Positions 32,559 to 42,524 of a DNA stretch of 64,000 nucleotides are shown here, piece by piece; within the stretch, counting starts at the first letter, position 1; every line of letters starts with the position of its first letter. Source of the stretch: Cristatella mucedo. Its lineage: Eukaryota; Bryozoa; Phylactolaemata; Cristatellidae. The position numbers and the translations under genes were made by a program. Below the pieces are notes generated by a model that was not told where the DNA came from, did not search any database, and was given only the letters and a program-made list of their open reading frames with translations. The DNA lies in assembly GCA_009760855.2 (NCBI GenBank), contig WPIO01000074.1:1282501-1346500 (forward strand), given 5' to 3'.

Positions 32559-32750
32559 GTGAGCACTTGCGCAGCGAGGCGACCGGGCGAGGCGCGCGAA
32601 CCCTTTGCCCTTTGCACTTTGCCCTTTGTCGCCGCCCCGCCGCGTCCGAAATTCCCCGCGCGCCGCTCTCGAGGTGACCGAAATGCCACAGCGCTTGGTG
32701 CGCACACGCAGTCGACGCGAAGATCGGCGCCCCGTTCTCTGTACCCGTAG

Positions 32751-32891
32751 CGTACGGACTCGCCTTCTCGGAGGTGACGCGAGACACGGGTGGCGTTCTG
32801 CCCAAGAAAAACCTGCTCAAGTTTTTGAATGCCTGCAAGTTTTACCCGCTCGAGCGCGAAGTGAACGCTGCTTTCGATCAGGTGTTCAGAG
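32751..32891 (+). CDS. Gene A, exon 11: EF-hand-like segment
   Basis: Acceptor GTACCCGTAG, donor TTCAGAG|GTGAGC. Phase 1 in (completes GCG Ala), phase 1 out. It encodes AYGLAFSEVTRDTGGVLPKK, NLLKFLNACKFYPLEREVNA, AFDQVFRG. The pattern helix, DTGGVLPKKNLLKFL, helix, then Leu-Glu-Arg-Glu and AFDQVF is EF-hand-like. The loop lacks the full set of Ca2+ ligands (Asp at 1, Gly-Gly in the middle, no Glu at 12), so this copy may not bind calcium. The next exon is not certain; gene B's first exon is phase-compatible. Confidence 0.72.
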
Positions 32892-34065
32892 GTGAGCGAG
32901 CGCGGCACGCGGCGCCGAACGGCGCCGAACGGCCAGAATTCAGAATGGCGGCTGAAGGAGCTAGCGGGTTCCCGTTGCATGCCGGGTACGCGTCATCGGC
33001 CATATAGCTGCGGCTTTGTTACGCTTGCTTCGTTTCTGGCCAGTTCGCAGGACTCGCCGCTGCCGCGAGCCCTACGTGTAGTTGCGTTTCTAGTTTAGGG
33101 TTTAGTCCTATGTTGCAGTGCTTGAAATATAAGTTTCAGAATGGCAGAATGACGTCTGGCAATGCAAACGGAAAGACTGCTCAGCGATCAAGCGGCGATC
33201 TCGCGACCTGTGTCGTTTTGCAAGTCAAGGGCCCTTCCGACTGATTTAGCGAGACCTCGGCTCGCAGCGTCTCTCTGCTCGGTGCATTTAAAGCGGCGGC
33301 GGATTTAAATGGTCGCTAGCGTGCTCGAGCCTGATGCCAAAGGTCTAGCGTGCGAAAATGCGTACGCTTATTCTACATTCTACGCTCTTCGGGCGCCGTG
33401 CTGCAAGCGTAGCACACGCGGGGTCGACGACCTTAGCGATAGTACGAATCACTTACGGTTCGGGCAAGAGAAGCGCCGACGTGACCAACCGGCTAAATGC
33501 GTCACATGACAACCGCGAATCGTTTGATGCACGTCTACACTTGGCGGCTGCTGCTGGTGGTACAGGTGAAACTTGCTAGCAAGACGCGGTTGAAATAGAG
33601 GCTTTCCTGTCTCAGTCAGTCAGCTGCTGCTTCTGCTGTCGATACTTCTCGCGTTACCGTTGCCGAGACGATCGGCTCGCCCAGACTGAGTTGGTATCGT
33701 GGAAACGCACCAGACTGTGATGGTATCGTGGCAACGCGACAGTAGAAAATACAGCCGCTCCACTTGGCTGGCGCTTAGACGCGATTGGAGACCAGCCGGG
33801 CAGCTACTACTGCACCGCAAAAGTTTGGGATGAGCAGACGACCGCTGATTAATCGTGGCCGCTCGCTCGCTCGCGTGTAGTAGTAGAAGCTAAGTCTTTG
33901 CGGCCGATTCGTCGATTTAGAATCGCCTCTTCTAGTGGCCACGTGGATATGACTTATTGCATGATTCTGAGCATTCGGCAATGTCAGCGGTTTCACAGTG
34001 GAACAGTTTCTTCACGAAAGAAGGAATGAATTGAAGTAGTGGGCCTGCTGCTGCCTTTGAAGCCG
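32892..34065. other. Spacer; candidate short signal-peptide exon
   Basis: At 33,527-33,565, ATG CAC ... encodes MHVYTWRLLLVVQ followed by GTGAAA. It could be a first coding exon with the start of a signal peptide for the VWA gene, phase 0, but it is very short and the donor is mediocre. Near 33,692-33,738 TGGTATCGTGG(A/C)AACGC occurs twice. A frame at 32,900-33,098 could extend gene A but lacks support. Confidence 0.3.
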
Positions 34066-34165
34066 AGCTATATAATTATTTATAAATTATATATATATAC
34101 TATATAAAATTATATATAAATTATTAATATATAAATTATATATAAATATAATTCATTTATATAGC
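34066..34165. repeat. TATAAATTA-rich simple repeat
   Basis: About 100 bp of TATA/AATTAT words, abutting the tail of a minus-strand SINE-B copy. It may be the expanded tail microsatellite. Confidence 0.75.
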
Positions 34166-34290
34166 GCCCCAAGAGAACTTAATCTCCATTCAGGCGCTTC
34201 ACATATGCCTCGGGGCTCGAGCCCAAGACCTCAGTCAGACCTTGGTCGGGGCGAGCACCTTAACCGCTAGGCCAAACCAGCTCGGCAGCT
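34150..34290 (-). mobile_element. SINE-B copy, minus strand
   Basis: On the minus strand: TGGTTTGGCCTAGCGGTTAA (A box), GTGCTCGCCCCGACCAAGG, GGGCTCGAGCCCCGAG (B-box region), GGCATATGTGAAGCGCCTGA, and the tail GAGATTAAGTTCTCTTGGGG CGCTATATAAATG (given in parts). Very similar to the 51,085 copy, so relatively young. Confidence 0.88.
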
Positions 34291-34464
34291 AGCTAGCAGC
34301 TAGCTGAAAGCGGTCTCGCCGCACGAGCCGCATAAACGATTGGTTAGCTGTGCAGTTTCGGCTCGATTAAGCAGAAGAGCAGCCTACAATTTCAGCAAGT
34401 TGGCAAGACTCGGTATCAATCCACGCGGGCCCTCTACCGTAAACGCGTGAAGCCGACGTGGCTC

Positions 34465-34640
34465 TCGTTAGGGCCGTGACAGCCAGGGAGGTTATGAGGT
34501 GCTCGCTCTTCATGAGCGAGGTCACGGGTTCGAATCGTGCAGTGGGCGAGCCTCAATTGCCAACTGCAAGCGGTGGCCACAGCCGTTTAAGACTCCTCTG
34601 CCGCTATAAAAACGAGGCCGTTAGATCAGCTGGTATTTTG
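34465..34640 (+). mobile_element. SINE-A copy, plus strand
   Basis: Head AGCCAGGGAGGTTATGAGGT, GCTCGCTCTTCATGAGCGAG (a stem closed over TTCA, corresponding to the anticodon arm), B box GGTTCGAATCG, then CAACTGCAAGCGGTGGCCAC, AGCCGTTTAAGACTC, and tail GAGGCCGTTAGATCAGCTGG. Cloverleaf-like head confirms tRNA ancestry. Confidence 0.87.
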
Positions 34641-35099
34641 TATAAGTTGATTTTGAGATATAGGGAAGTAACTACCTTATCATATAATTATAGGATACAA
34701 TCGTTTTTACTTTAAATTAACACAAATATAAAGATTAAATAATTACGTATATGATAGAGTTATATATATATATATATATATATATATGCAAATATATTAT
34801 AATATATTATATAGTCTTACTTCGTTTATCGAATATTCTATAGTATTACTTAACTTCGTGTGACTAGGAAAGTCGACCGCGTAGTCTTTGACGGCGCACC
34901 TGTCGGCCATTGCTGCGCACTGCTTTCGGTCTGCACTCGCAACCGACGGTGGTCGCAAGCGGCCGCAGCCGCCGCCTCTCCGGGTGGCAGCTGTACGCTG
35001 CGGGACTACCTACTACTACTGCTACTACTTGCCTGCCAGCAGCCAGCCTCGAACTGGGTCTGCAAAGAGGCTGGCTAAGCGCCTCGCAACTGGGTGGCG
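34641..35099. other. Spacer
   Basis: AT-rich with a (TA)n run at about 34,762-34,788, then GC-rich from 34,870. A TACTAC run near 35,010 makes one frame read as Tyr repeats and another as Leu repeats (YLLLLLLLACQQPAS), which mimics a signal peptide. I do not trust it. Confidence 0.35.
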
Positions 35100-35210
35100 A
35101 TGCGCTTGCACCTCTTCGGCTGGCGCAGCCTCGGCGGCGTCGACGCGGCCGAGCGCTTTCAAGCATTTCGCCGCGAAAGCGCCTTACGGCGCTTCGCAGA
35201 GCCACAGTAG
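35100..35210 (+). CDS. Short duplicated ORF, copy 1 (36 aa)
   Basis: ATG...TAG, MRLHLFGWRSLGGVDAAERF then QAFRRESALRRFAEPQ. A second copy at 35,446-35,544 aligns with it, differing mainly by substitutions and a 3-base indel that keeps frame. Could be a relic of an exon, a small peptide gene or non-coding duplicated DNA. Not recognised. Confidence 0.25.
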   Translation: MRLHLFGWRSLGGVDAAERFQAFRRESALRRFAEPQ

Positions 35211-35221
35211 AGGCAGCTTAT

Positions 35222-35430
35222 AAAAACCTCCGTTTATTACAACATTTAGTGAGTCCTTGTGATTCGTCCTTCGTGTGCATACGCTTGCTGACACCGTACC
35301 CGCTGCTTGCGGATGTTGCCACCAATCACTCGATAATGCTTTTCGTACAGCATAAGTAAAGTGCCTAGAAAGAGGAACAGTTCTCTGAGGGCACTATGCA
35401 AACATGCTACTATTATTACTATTACTATTT
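35222..35430 (+). mobile_element. LINE-A 3' fragment, plus strand
   Basis: Matches the end of the LINE-A coding region and 3' UTR: AACATTTAGTGAGTCCTTGT, GATTCGTCCTTCGTGTGCAT, internal deletions, AAAGTGCCTAGAAAGAGGAA, GTTCTCTGAGGGCACTATGC and a TATTATTACTATTACT tail. It lies between the two copies of the short duplicated frame. Confidence 0.85.
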
Positions 35431-35445
35431 TTCAGCCGGGCGGCG

Positions 35446-35544
35446 ATGCGCTTGCACCGCTTCGGCCGACGCCTCGGTGGTCTCGTCGCGGCCGTGCGCT
35501 TTCAAGCACTTCGCCGCGAAATTGAATCACTCGCGGCGGACTAA
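35446..35544 (+). CDS. Short duplicated ORF, copy 2 (32 aa)
   Basis: ATG...TAA, MRLHRFGRRLGGLVAAVRFQ then ALRREIESLAAD. Paralogue of 35,100-35,210. Frame is retained over the aligned ~80 bases in spite of a 3-base indel; the ends differ. Evidence for translation is only this conservation. Confidence 0.25.
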   Translation: MRLHRFGRRLGGLVAAVRFQALRREIESLAAD

Positions 35545-36197
35545 ATTATGTAGCACGAGTAAAACTAAATAAATGAATGAAGAAAATTAATTGAAAATAA
35601 AGAAAAAAATAAATTTAAAAATAAATTGAAATTAAAGTGACTAAATTGCGTTGCACGAGTGCACGAAAGAGAAGCCCGCTCGATGCTCCGGATGTCGGCG
35701 TGCAATATTGGCATGAACTCGAACCCTAACGTCGACCCCAGACAAAAGGGCGCGACTAGCCACCAACAGACCATCTGCTTTATTCCTATTTCTACGACTC
35801 GTTACTCGTCGGCAAGAAAAATAAAACTGCAGGCCAGAAGACCGGCGAAAGAAAACAGACGAAAGTGAGCCTCGTTTCCAGCTCGTTTCCAACTCTTGCC
35901 GCGCGCTGGCTCGACGGACGAGGCGTGACGCCGGCCAGCCAGTTGGCCAGCGACATGCTTAGGCACCGGTCACTTATGAGAGCTCTTTCTCTGTCCCGCC
36001 GAAGCCGTCGTCGCCGCTGCCGCCGCTGCCGCCGCTGCGACGGCTCTCAGACGTCACGCTCGCTTGCTCGCTCGGCGTCGCGTCGACTCGCTGCGACGCC
36101 ACAACCAGGTCAGCCGCCGCAGGGCCGGAAGCGGTAGTGGAGGAGCTCGGCCGACGCGCGCGGTTGACGCCTGCGGCTGCGACTGCGTTGCATCCAG
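35545..36197. other. Spacer upstream of the VWA exons
   Basis: AT-rich to 35,640, then mixed. GCCGCTGCCGCCGCTGCCGC repeats lie near 36,010-36,040. Frames at 35,865-36,137 are Arg-rich and unsupported. An acceptor-like CACAACCAG at 36,109 gives the wrong frame for the VWA domain. Confidence 0.35.
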
Positions 36198-36419
36198 GCT
36201 GCGGCACGCAGGCCGACGTCGTCATCCTGCTCGACTGCTCGGCCAGCGTCGGCCGTGTGGCCTACGACTTCCAGCTCAACTTTGTCCGCGACCTGTCGCG
36301 CCATCTCGATCTCGGACGCGACAAGATCCGGCTGGCCGTCGTGCCGTACAATGACAGCGTGTTCGGCGTCATCGACTTCGACAGCTACGAAAAGGCTTCG
36401 GACCTCGAGCCGCTCCTCC
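36198..36419 (+). CDS. Gene B, VWA exon 1: N-terminal part of VWA domain with MIDAS
   Basis: The frame reads GCGTQADVVILLDCSASVGR, VAYDFQLNFVRDLSRHLDLG, RDKIRLAVVPYNDSVFGVID, FDSYEKASDLEPLL. This is a von Willebrand factor A domain from strand 1 (DVVILLDCSASVG, MIDAS motif DxSxS intact) to about strand 3 (RLAVVPYNDSV). The donor is CTCCTCC|GTGAGC, phase 1. The start is either 36,198 (after CATCCAG, phase 1) or 36,212 (after CACGCAG, phase 0). VWA domains of this type bind protein ligands through a metal ion, as in collagens, matrilins and integrins. Upstream exons are unknown. Confidence 0.9.
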
Positions 36420-36654
36420 GTGAGCCGCCGCCGCCGCCAGATGGCGCTCGCAGCCGCGCCGGCCCAGCGCTTCTCGACCGTCGGCGCCGCGTCGGTGACC
36501 CGCGGTCCCGCTCTCGGTTCGCTTTCCAGTCGTCACTCCGTCGTCTGCTTCGCGTTCTTCTTCGTCGCTCGTTCCTCCAGCTCTGCGTTCCGTCCGTTCC
36601 GGCCGCCTCGCGGCGGCCACCGGAAATGGCTTCATGCGCTTCAGCTTTAACTCT

Positions 36655-37435
36655 CTCGGTTTCTCTATCTCTTTCTTTATGTGTTCCTATCTCTCCCTCC
36701 CCTCTGTCTCTCTCTCTCTCTCTCACCTGTCTCTCTTTCTCTTTGTCTGTCTGTCTCTTTGTCTGTCTGTCTGCCTGTCTGCCGGTCTCTGTCTTTGTCT
36801 CTGTCTCTGTCTCTCTGTCTCTCTGTCTCTCTGTCTCTCTGTCTCTCTGTCTCTCTGTCTCTCTGTCTCTCTGTCTCTCTCTCTCTCTCACTGTCCCTGT
36901 CTCTATCTCTCTCGTGGCCTCTTTCTCTTTGTCTGTCTGTCTCTTTGTCTGTCTGTCTCTCTCAATGTCTTTTTTCTCTTTGTCTATCTCTTTGTCTGTC
37001 TGTCTCTGTCTCTCTCTGTCTCTTTCTCACTGTCTCTGTCTCTCTCTCACTGTCTCTCTTTCTCTTTGTCTGTCAATCTCTTTATCTGTCTATCTATCTC
37101 TCACTGTCTCTCTTTCTGTTTGCCTGTCTGTCGCTTTGTCTGTCTGTCTCTCTCTGTCTCTGTCTCTCTCTCACTGCCTCTCTTTTCTTTGTCTGTCTGT
37201 CTCTGTCTCTCTCTCTCTCACTGTCTCTGTCTCTGTCTCTCTCTCACTGTCTCTCTTTCTCTTTTCTGTCAATCTCTTGGTCTGTCTATCTATCTCTCAA
37301 TGTCTCTCCTTCTGTTTGCCTGTCTGTCTCTTTGTCTGTCTGTCTGTCTCTCTCTGTCTCTGTCTCTGTCTCTGTCTCTCACTGCCTCTCTTCTCTTTGT
37401 CTGTCTGTCTCTTTGTCTGTCTCTCTCACTCTCTC

Positions 37436-37500
<65 letters not shown>

Positions 37501-37505
37501 CTCTA
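36655..37505. repeat. CT/CTGT tract filling a VWA-gene intron
   Basis: About 850 bp of CT, CTGT and CTTTGTCTGT words; it makes up most of the 1.1-kb intron and leads into the next acceptor. Long Ser/Leu/Cys frames across it are artefacts. Confidence 0.96.
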
Positions 37506-37533
37506 CCTCTTACACTCTCCCTATTCGTTCCAG

Positions 37534-37619
37534 AGCAGCTGACGTATGAGCACGCGTTAGCACACGGCACGATAACTCGAACCGACTTGGCGCTGCGCTA
37601 CATGGTGGGAGCGATGGAG
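37534..37619 (+). CDS. Gene B, VWA exon 2
   Basis: Acceptor CTATTCGTTCCAG, donor GATGGAG|GTGAGG. In phase 1 (completes CAG), out phase 0. It encodes QLTYEHALAHGTITRTDLAL, RYMVGAME. TITRTDLALRYM corresponds to the GGTxTxxAL block of VWA domains, which carries the MIDAS threonine. Downstream frame to 37,838 is read-through into intron. Confidence 0.85.
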
Positions 37620-38728
37620 GTGAGGGAGAGAGCGCGAGCCGGCACGCGCGCCCTTTCCCGCAAACGCCGAAACTGCCATTTGAGCCGCTCGGTGCCGAGC
37701 CATCGCTGGCCGAGCTTGCTGCTAGGCCAACTCGCGGGTACCCCTGTCCCAAACCAAGGCGGCTTGAATTTAGATAGACAAGAAGATGAGATCGGCCTCA
37801 AATTTCAGCAGGTTAAGGATAGTGCTGTAAGAAAGTAAGCCTCACGGACAGCTCTGTTCGTTCATTCGCTGCTCGTTCGGTGCCCATCCATTGGCCAGTC
37901 CGTGGCTGCTGTGACGCTCGGACGGGGTCCTCGTCACGCCGCGTCCATTCTGCTCACGCGTCCATTTGGTTTGAGTCTGTCGCTAGAGGGCGTCAGGGAG
38001 GTAAGGAGCAGCCGCGATACGAGGAGTCGGGGAGCAAGCGAGCTGTCTCTGCTCGCCCCTTCGTGGCTCGAGATTATATCAGCTTTGGTGTGATCGCGGC
38101 TCGGGGAGTACCGCTATCACTTTGATGAGCGGCGGCGACTGTGCATGAAAGCACGGCCGCCTGCTACTGGCAGACTCCATTTCGTGGCCATCTTGTATCT
38201 CGACTGTTGGCTGGCCATGACAAGGTCAAGGTCTGATTCGTTGACCCAAAATGAATCGATTGGCGCGTGCCTACCTACGGATAAAGCTGCTGCGGGTAGA
38301 CCGGATGAAAACTACGATTGTGGCAAGGGGAAATGGCGCTGGGCCCTCCCCGAGGCGGCCGCTGAACGCCGACGGGGAGGGGGACAGAAAACTTTGAACG
38401 TTCTTCCCCGAAGTTGTCTGTCCCCTTGGCGGCGGCCCGCTAATGTGAGCACTGCCAGGCATCAAACTCGAGGAGCATACCGCCCACGCCGAGGCCGCCG
38501 TGAAAGTTCCCAGCAAACCATTCGATCGTGCTTTCTTTGCAGCAAATGTACATTTCCTAGCGAGAGATTACGTTCTCTTATGGCGCTATATCAAGCGTTT
38601 TATTACTATTATTAAAAGCCGACGTTCCTCTGCCGCACGGTTCCACTGGCTCTCGGCGCCGCTAGTGCGCCCTTCCGTGCATGCCTCGCATGTGAGCGCA
38701 AGCCGCTTCCGCATCCCCTGAAACGCAG
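37620..38728. other. Intron of gene B with a LINE-A tail
   Basis: Holds a LINE-A tail at 38,516-38,615 (separate entry). Other open frames (37,880-38,125; 38,145-38,615) are interrupted or run into the LINE and have no motif. Confidence 0.5.
38516..38615 (+). mobile_element. LINE-A 3' tail fragment, plus strand
   Basis: CGATCGTGCTTTCTTTGCAG, CAAATGTACATTTCCTAGCG, AGAGATTACGTTCTCTTATG, GCGCTATATCAAGCG and TTATTACTATTATT. Diverged terminal 3' UTR only, lying within the intron. Confidence 0.8.
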
Positions 38729-39011
38729 GCCGCCGCCAAGCTGTCCACGGCTGATCGAGAGGGATCAAAGGTGCCCAAGGTTTGCGTCGTCTTCACGGAC
38801 GGGAACTGCTACTACACGCAGCTGACTGACCACTGGGCAGAGAAGGCGAAGGCCGAGCTCGCCGTCAACGTGTTCGCCATAGCCGTCGGCAAGGCTCCGG
38901 AAATGGACGAGCTGCTGAAAATGGCCAGCTCCCCGGAGAACGTTCTCGACCTTTACCACTACAACACGCTTCATTCGATCAAGTCGGCAATAATTGGGCA
39001 GGCCTGCCTGC
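38729..39011 (+). CDS. Gene B, VWA exon 3: C-terminal part of VWA domain
   Basis: Acceptor CTGAAACGCAG, donor CTGCCTGC|GTGAGT. In phase 0, out phase 1. It encodes AAAKLSTADREGSKVPKVCV, VFTDGNCYYTQLTDHWAEKA, KAELAVNVFAIAVGKAPEMD, ELLKMASSPENVLDLYHYNT, LHSIKSAIIGQACL. VCVVFTDGNC is VWA strand 4 with the MIDAS aspartate; VNVFAIAVGKA is strand 5; ELLKMASSPENVLDLYHYNT is the last strand and helix region. With exons 1 and 2 the domain is about 190 residues, normal for the family. All three MIDAS elements are present, so metal binding is likely. Confidence 0.93.
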
Positions 39012-39220
39012 GTGAGTATCTCGGGAGGGCTGCGCCCTCGCGATCTTGTGGGCCACTCTTCCTCCGCCCACCAGACTGCAGCGGTCGGACGGGGGCGCTC
39101 GTCCCACCGCAGCAGGCCGCTCGTGATTTCCTTGTGGTGGTGACCTTTGCTCGCAGAAGGCTTGTCAGAAAATACACTGACTAAGGTTGCCAGTGCTGGG
39201 CCGCTCTCGAGCGTCACTTG

Positions 39221-39337
<117 letters not shown>

Positions 39338-39621
39338 AGGAACGAGATAAAAGTAGGTGGCTAGAGATAGGAAGTAAGAGAAAGGGATAAAAAGAGAGGG
39401 AAAAGATAAGACAAATAAAGAGAGAGTTCACCATACGTCGCAGCTCCATGAGTGGCGTAGCCCACCCAGCCCACCCACCCTCGGCAAGTCAGTCTGAAAG
39501 GATTCTGAAATGGTCAGTCTGAAAGGCTGTCGCTCGCCAGTCGCCGTTGCCGCTGCCACCGCCGCCTTCGACACGATTCGCGTTCGATCAGGCACCCAGT
39601 CTCTCGTCGCTTCGTTCGCAG

Positions 39622-39837
39622 GCGGCTGCCCACTCTGCCAGTTCTCGCAGCTGCAGCAGAGCGACGGCCTGGGCGCCAGGGGGCGCTGCGCCGACGAACG
39701 TCGTGGCCTGTACCGGGCAGAGGCGCTCGAACTCCTCTGGACCCTCCACCCTCCGCCGGCCGCCGGACTGAAAAAGTACCGCCAAAGCACGTGGCTGGGT
39801 GCCGTGCTCGAATCCAGCGACACAGTGCGCCTCACTA
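39622..39837 (+). CDS. Gene B, exon 4 (after the VWA domain)
   Basis: Acceptor CGCTTCGTTCGCAG, donor CTCACTA|GTAAGT (optimal). Phase 1 in and out. It encodes RGCPLCQFSQLQQSDGLGAR, GRCADERRGLYRAEALELLW, TLHPPPAAGLKKYRQSTWLG, AVLESSDTVRLT. CPLC is a Cys pair and there is a third Cys, but no known module is recognisable. Another in-phase acceptor inside the exon would shorten it. Confidence 0.6.
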
Positions 39838-40082
39838 GTAAGTGGCCCTCGGTGCGGGCGTCGCCGCGACAGGTCGAAATCAAGTGGGGGCCGACTCGGG
39901 GGTCCCCGCAAGTGGAATCGGTGGTTGGGGCACGCCGAGCGCCTATCTTTGCCGATCTTTGAGTGACCGTGGAGCTGCGCTCGGCATGAAGTCGAGTGGG
40001 GGGATCAGCCGGCGTCCGATCGCTACGCTCGGAGCGTCTCCGAGACCGCCAAAGCGCGACGCCTCGACGCCTCGCTTTGTAG
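39838..40082. other. Intron of gene B
   Basis: Starts with GTAAGT and ends CGCTTTGTAG. An open frame across it in one phase has no domain; treated as intron because splice sites and phases agree. Confidence 0.5.
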
Positions 40083-40189
40083 AGCTTCGAGATGGTGACG
40101 AAGACTTCCGGACGTGTCTGCGAAAAGCCTTAGAAGACCAGGTGGCACGCTTCGGCGCGCTCACTCTTCCCAGCGAGACCGGGCTCACG
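40083..40189 (+). CDS. Gene B, exon 5
   Basis: Acceptor CCTCGCTTTGTAG, donor GCTCACG|GTGAGA. In phase 1, out phase 0. It encodes KLRDGDEDFRTCLRKALEDQ, VARFGALTLPSETGLT, a mostly helical, well-balanced sequence that follows smoothly from SSDTVRLT of exon 4. Not recognised as a known domain. Confidence 0.65.
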
Positions 40190-42086
40190 GTGAGACGATT
40201 CGCATTTCGGTCCGACTGACCTGCGGCGGCTTCGACTGTCGCGCGAAGAATTGCTTGCGTGCGTGAGCCGCTATGTCGTTCGCATGGTGACGACAAAGGG
40301 CCGGGCAACGCGCCGCTGGGCAAAATATCCTGCAATGCCGCGAGCCAGCTTTCGGCAACATGTCACCTTCGCTCGACTGACTAGCAATATGGCGGACCAG
40401 GTCGTCGACGTACTGGCCTCGCCTCGCCTTGAGTTGTCTGATTCGCGAGATCCCCAGTGCACGAAGCCAGTCGCCATTTTTTGCCTAGCCGTTGGCTCCC
40501 GCTTCTGCAGCCACCCCTGTCCGGCATGCGTACGTGGCGGCGCTTTGGAGTGAGACGGCGCCCGATCGGCTCACCGAGAAATCTCCGTCAAAGCGGTCGA
40601 GATAGGCGCAACTTACGACGCCTCGAATGCGCTTTGTGAGGGGCGAGGCTGACAAAGCACTTCGAGCGAGTGAACCGGCAATAGGCGCCCCTCCGACCGA
40701 CGCAGAATTCGCAGGATATCGAAGCAAGATGAGATTAAATTAGAAAAAAACGAGGCAGTCTGGATTTACACAGAGAGCTTGTCGGTGTCGGCGAAGCAGA
40801 ACAGGGACGGAGCGGCACATGCCACTGCTGCGCATGCGCATTACGAGCGGCGCAGCGGAAGAAGCTTTGCACAGCAGACGTGACGACAGAGTGCTTCGCG
40901 ACCGATGCAGCAAGCGCTGCTGTTAACGGAGGGCGGGGAGCTGGGAGAGAGCGCCGGAAGTGGACAGCGAAGTTTCTCGACCTGGAAAGCCGATACGTCC
41001 ACCAAACCTGAACCGATCCCGGTCGCACAATCTACTGCAACGAGCCAGCGTCGCCCACTTTCGTCGGGTCTGGCCTGAAAGAAGCTCAGCTTGAGGGAGT
41101 GCCAACGAAGTTCGCGTCAGAAGCAGTACAAACGTCGACTTAGCACCAATAGAAAAACAAATACCTCTCCCCGGACACTTGGAATATTCTTAAACGAAAG
41201 GGTGTAGATTAGATGGTAACAATGGCTATAGTTTCAGAGCGAACAGCCGAGCAAATTTCTTCACAATCGATGTGGGCTGTGAGCAGCCGCTAGGCGCTTC
41301 GCTTGCTTTTGAGCGTCGTCAAATCGGCAGATGACTTAATTCTCGTTTGTAGTGTGTTCAATGCTTTGTTAGCACAAGGGCTAAAAGCACCACACCCCAA
41401 GTGACTTTGAATTTAGCTAGGGGCGCCACCGAACTGCCGCTCTCAAACGAGCCTCACTGCAAGCAGAGAGTCGTGACGCCTGATTTGGAATTAATTTGGA
41501 TCAAGATTCACTGCAAGATAATGTGGTGACCTAAATATGATCGACGGAATCTTATAAATTGATTTGCCGGTTCATGGGAAGCCAGTGCATCGCTGAGAAC
41601 TGGAGTGCATGCAGTGCGGCATTTTCGAAGTTTACGACAGACAAGCCAAACTGCCGATTTCGCAGCAAACGAGCGGTTTATTGCATGACTAGAAGACCTG
41701 CAAATAGTGAGTTGCAAATGTCTACTGTGGAATGTAGTGAGCTACAAAAGCCTATTATAGCTGTCACGATTGCTTGGACCAGCTTGGCTGCGGTTTCGTC
41801 AACTAAGAAAGCCCAAATATTTGCCGCGTCACTTGCGTCAAAGTCGGCAGACTTGACAGTGAAGCTCGTGGGGTCGTCCAGTGACAGTAATTTTCTAAGC
41901 GAATACCCAGACTCCGCGCTTCGAGAGTATTCTCTGGCCGGTCAAGCCCGTGTCCATTGTTAGGCTCTAGAATTTGCCGGATGACGCCTGGCTTGCTGGC
42001 GTGCTTAACGTGCTTGCTTGTGCCCGGAGAGAGCTGAGCACGCGTCGTTCACCTCTGCGGCTGCATTTCCTTCCGCCTCGCATCAG
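40190..42086. other. Intron of gene B
   Basis: No repeat family or further exon recognised. A frame at 41,559-41,963 is open for 134 codons and resembles a degraded LINE (its minus strand near 41,600-41,720 has a CRKLRKCRTA-like stretch, similar to the LINE-A C-terminal region). It may be a very old LINE relic. Confidence 0.4.
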
Positions 42087-42242
42087 GCCAACGAGTACAC
42101 GTCAGTCGAAGAGGCGTTCGCATGCATCGACCGCCTGTGCCTCAGCAAGCTGCCCGCCACCGGTCTGACTAACGCAGCGTCCGAGGACGAGACGTGGAGC
42201 ACGCTTCGAGATCGCTCGCTGCTGAATCAGGCACGCGAGTGA
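42087..42242 (+). CDS. Gene B, terminal exon
   Basis: Acceptor CGCCTCGCATCAG, phase 0, ending in TGA at 42,240-42,242. It encodes ANEYTSVEEAFACIDRLCLS, KLPATGLTNAASEDETWSTL, RDRSLLNQARE. It follows in phase from exon 5 and is well balanced in composition. No transmembrane segment or GPI signal is visible, so the product would be secreted or cytosolic depending on an unknown N-terminus. Confidence 0.7.
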   Translation, partial: ANEYTSVEEAFACIDRLCLSKLPATGLTNAASEDETWSTLRDRSLLNQARE

Positions 42243-42518
42243 CCGCCACCGCCGCCGCCGCCGCCGCCGCAGACGATGTCGGCAGCCGACGACGAGCCGG
42301 CCAGCACTCCGCCGCCCCAGCGCCGCGCTCAGCTTTGCCAGCGACGGTATCTCGTGCGAGTTCGCGAACGCCCGCTCGCCAGAGACACCGCCTGCCTTAT
42401 GACTTCCTCCGGCGGCACCCGGGGCCGTGGCTGGCGCAAGCGTCGTAAGGACCGGACGTCTCACTCGCTTCTACGCCGACTGTTGCTCAATCGCTGCTGC
42501 CGCTGCACATCCGTCCAT

Positions 42519-42524
42519 AATAAA
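42519..42524 (+). terminator. Candidate poly(A) signal AATAAA for gene B
   Basis: Consensus hexamer 277 bases after the stop codon, with a normal 3' UTR distance. No other AATAAA is closer to the stop. Confidence 0.5.

Noticed and set aside
34465-34560. Candidate tRNA gene with anticodon-like CAT arm
   Set aside because: The same head occurs in several copies followed by a common non-tRNA body and tail, so it is a SINE. The cloverleaf is incomplete.
34980-35078. Signal-peptide-like YLLLLLLLACQQPAS
   Set aside because: The Leu run comes from a TAC/CTA trinucleotide repeat, and the frame stops soon after without a donor.
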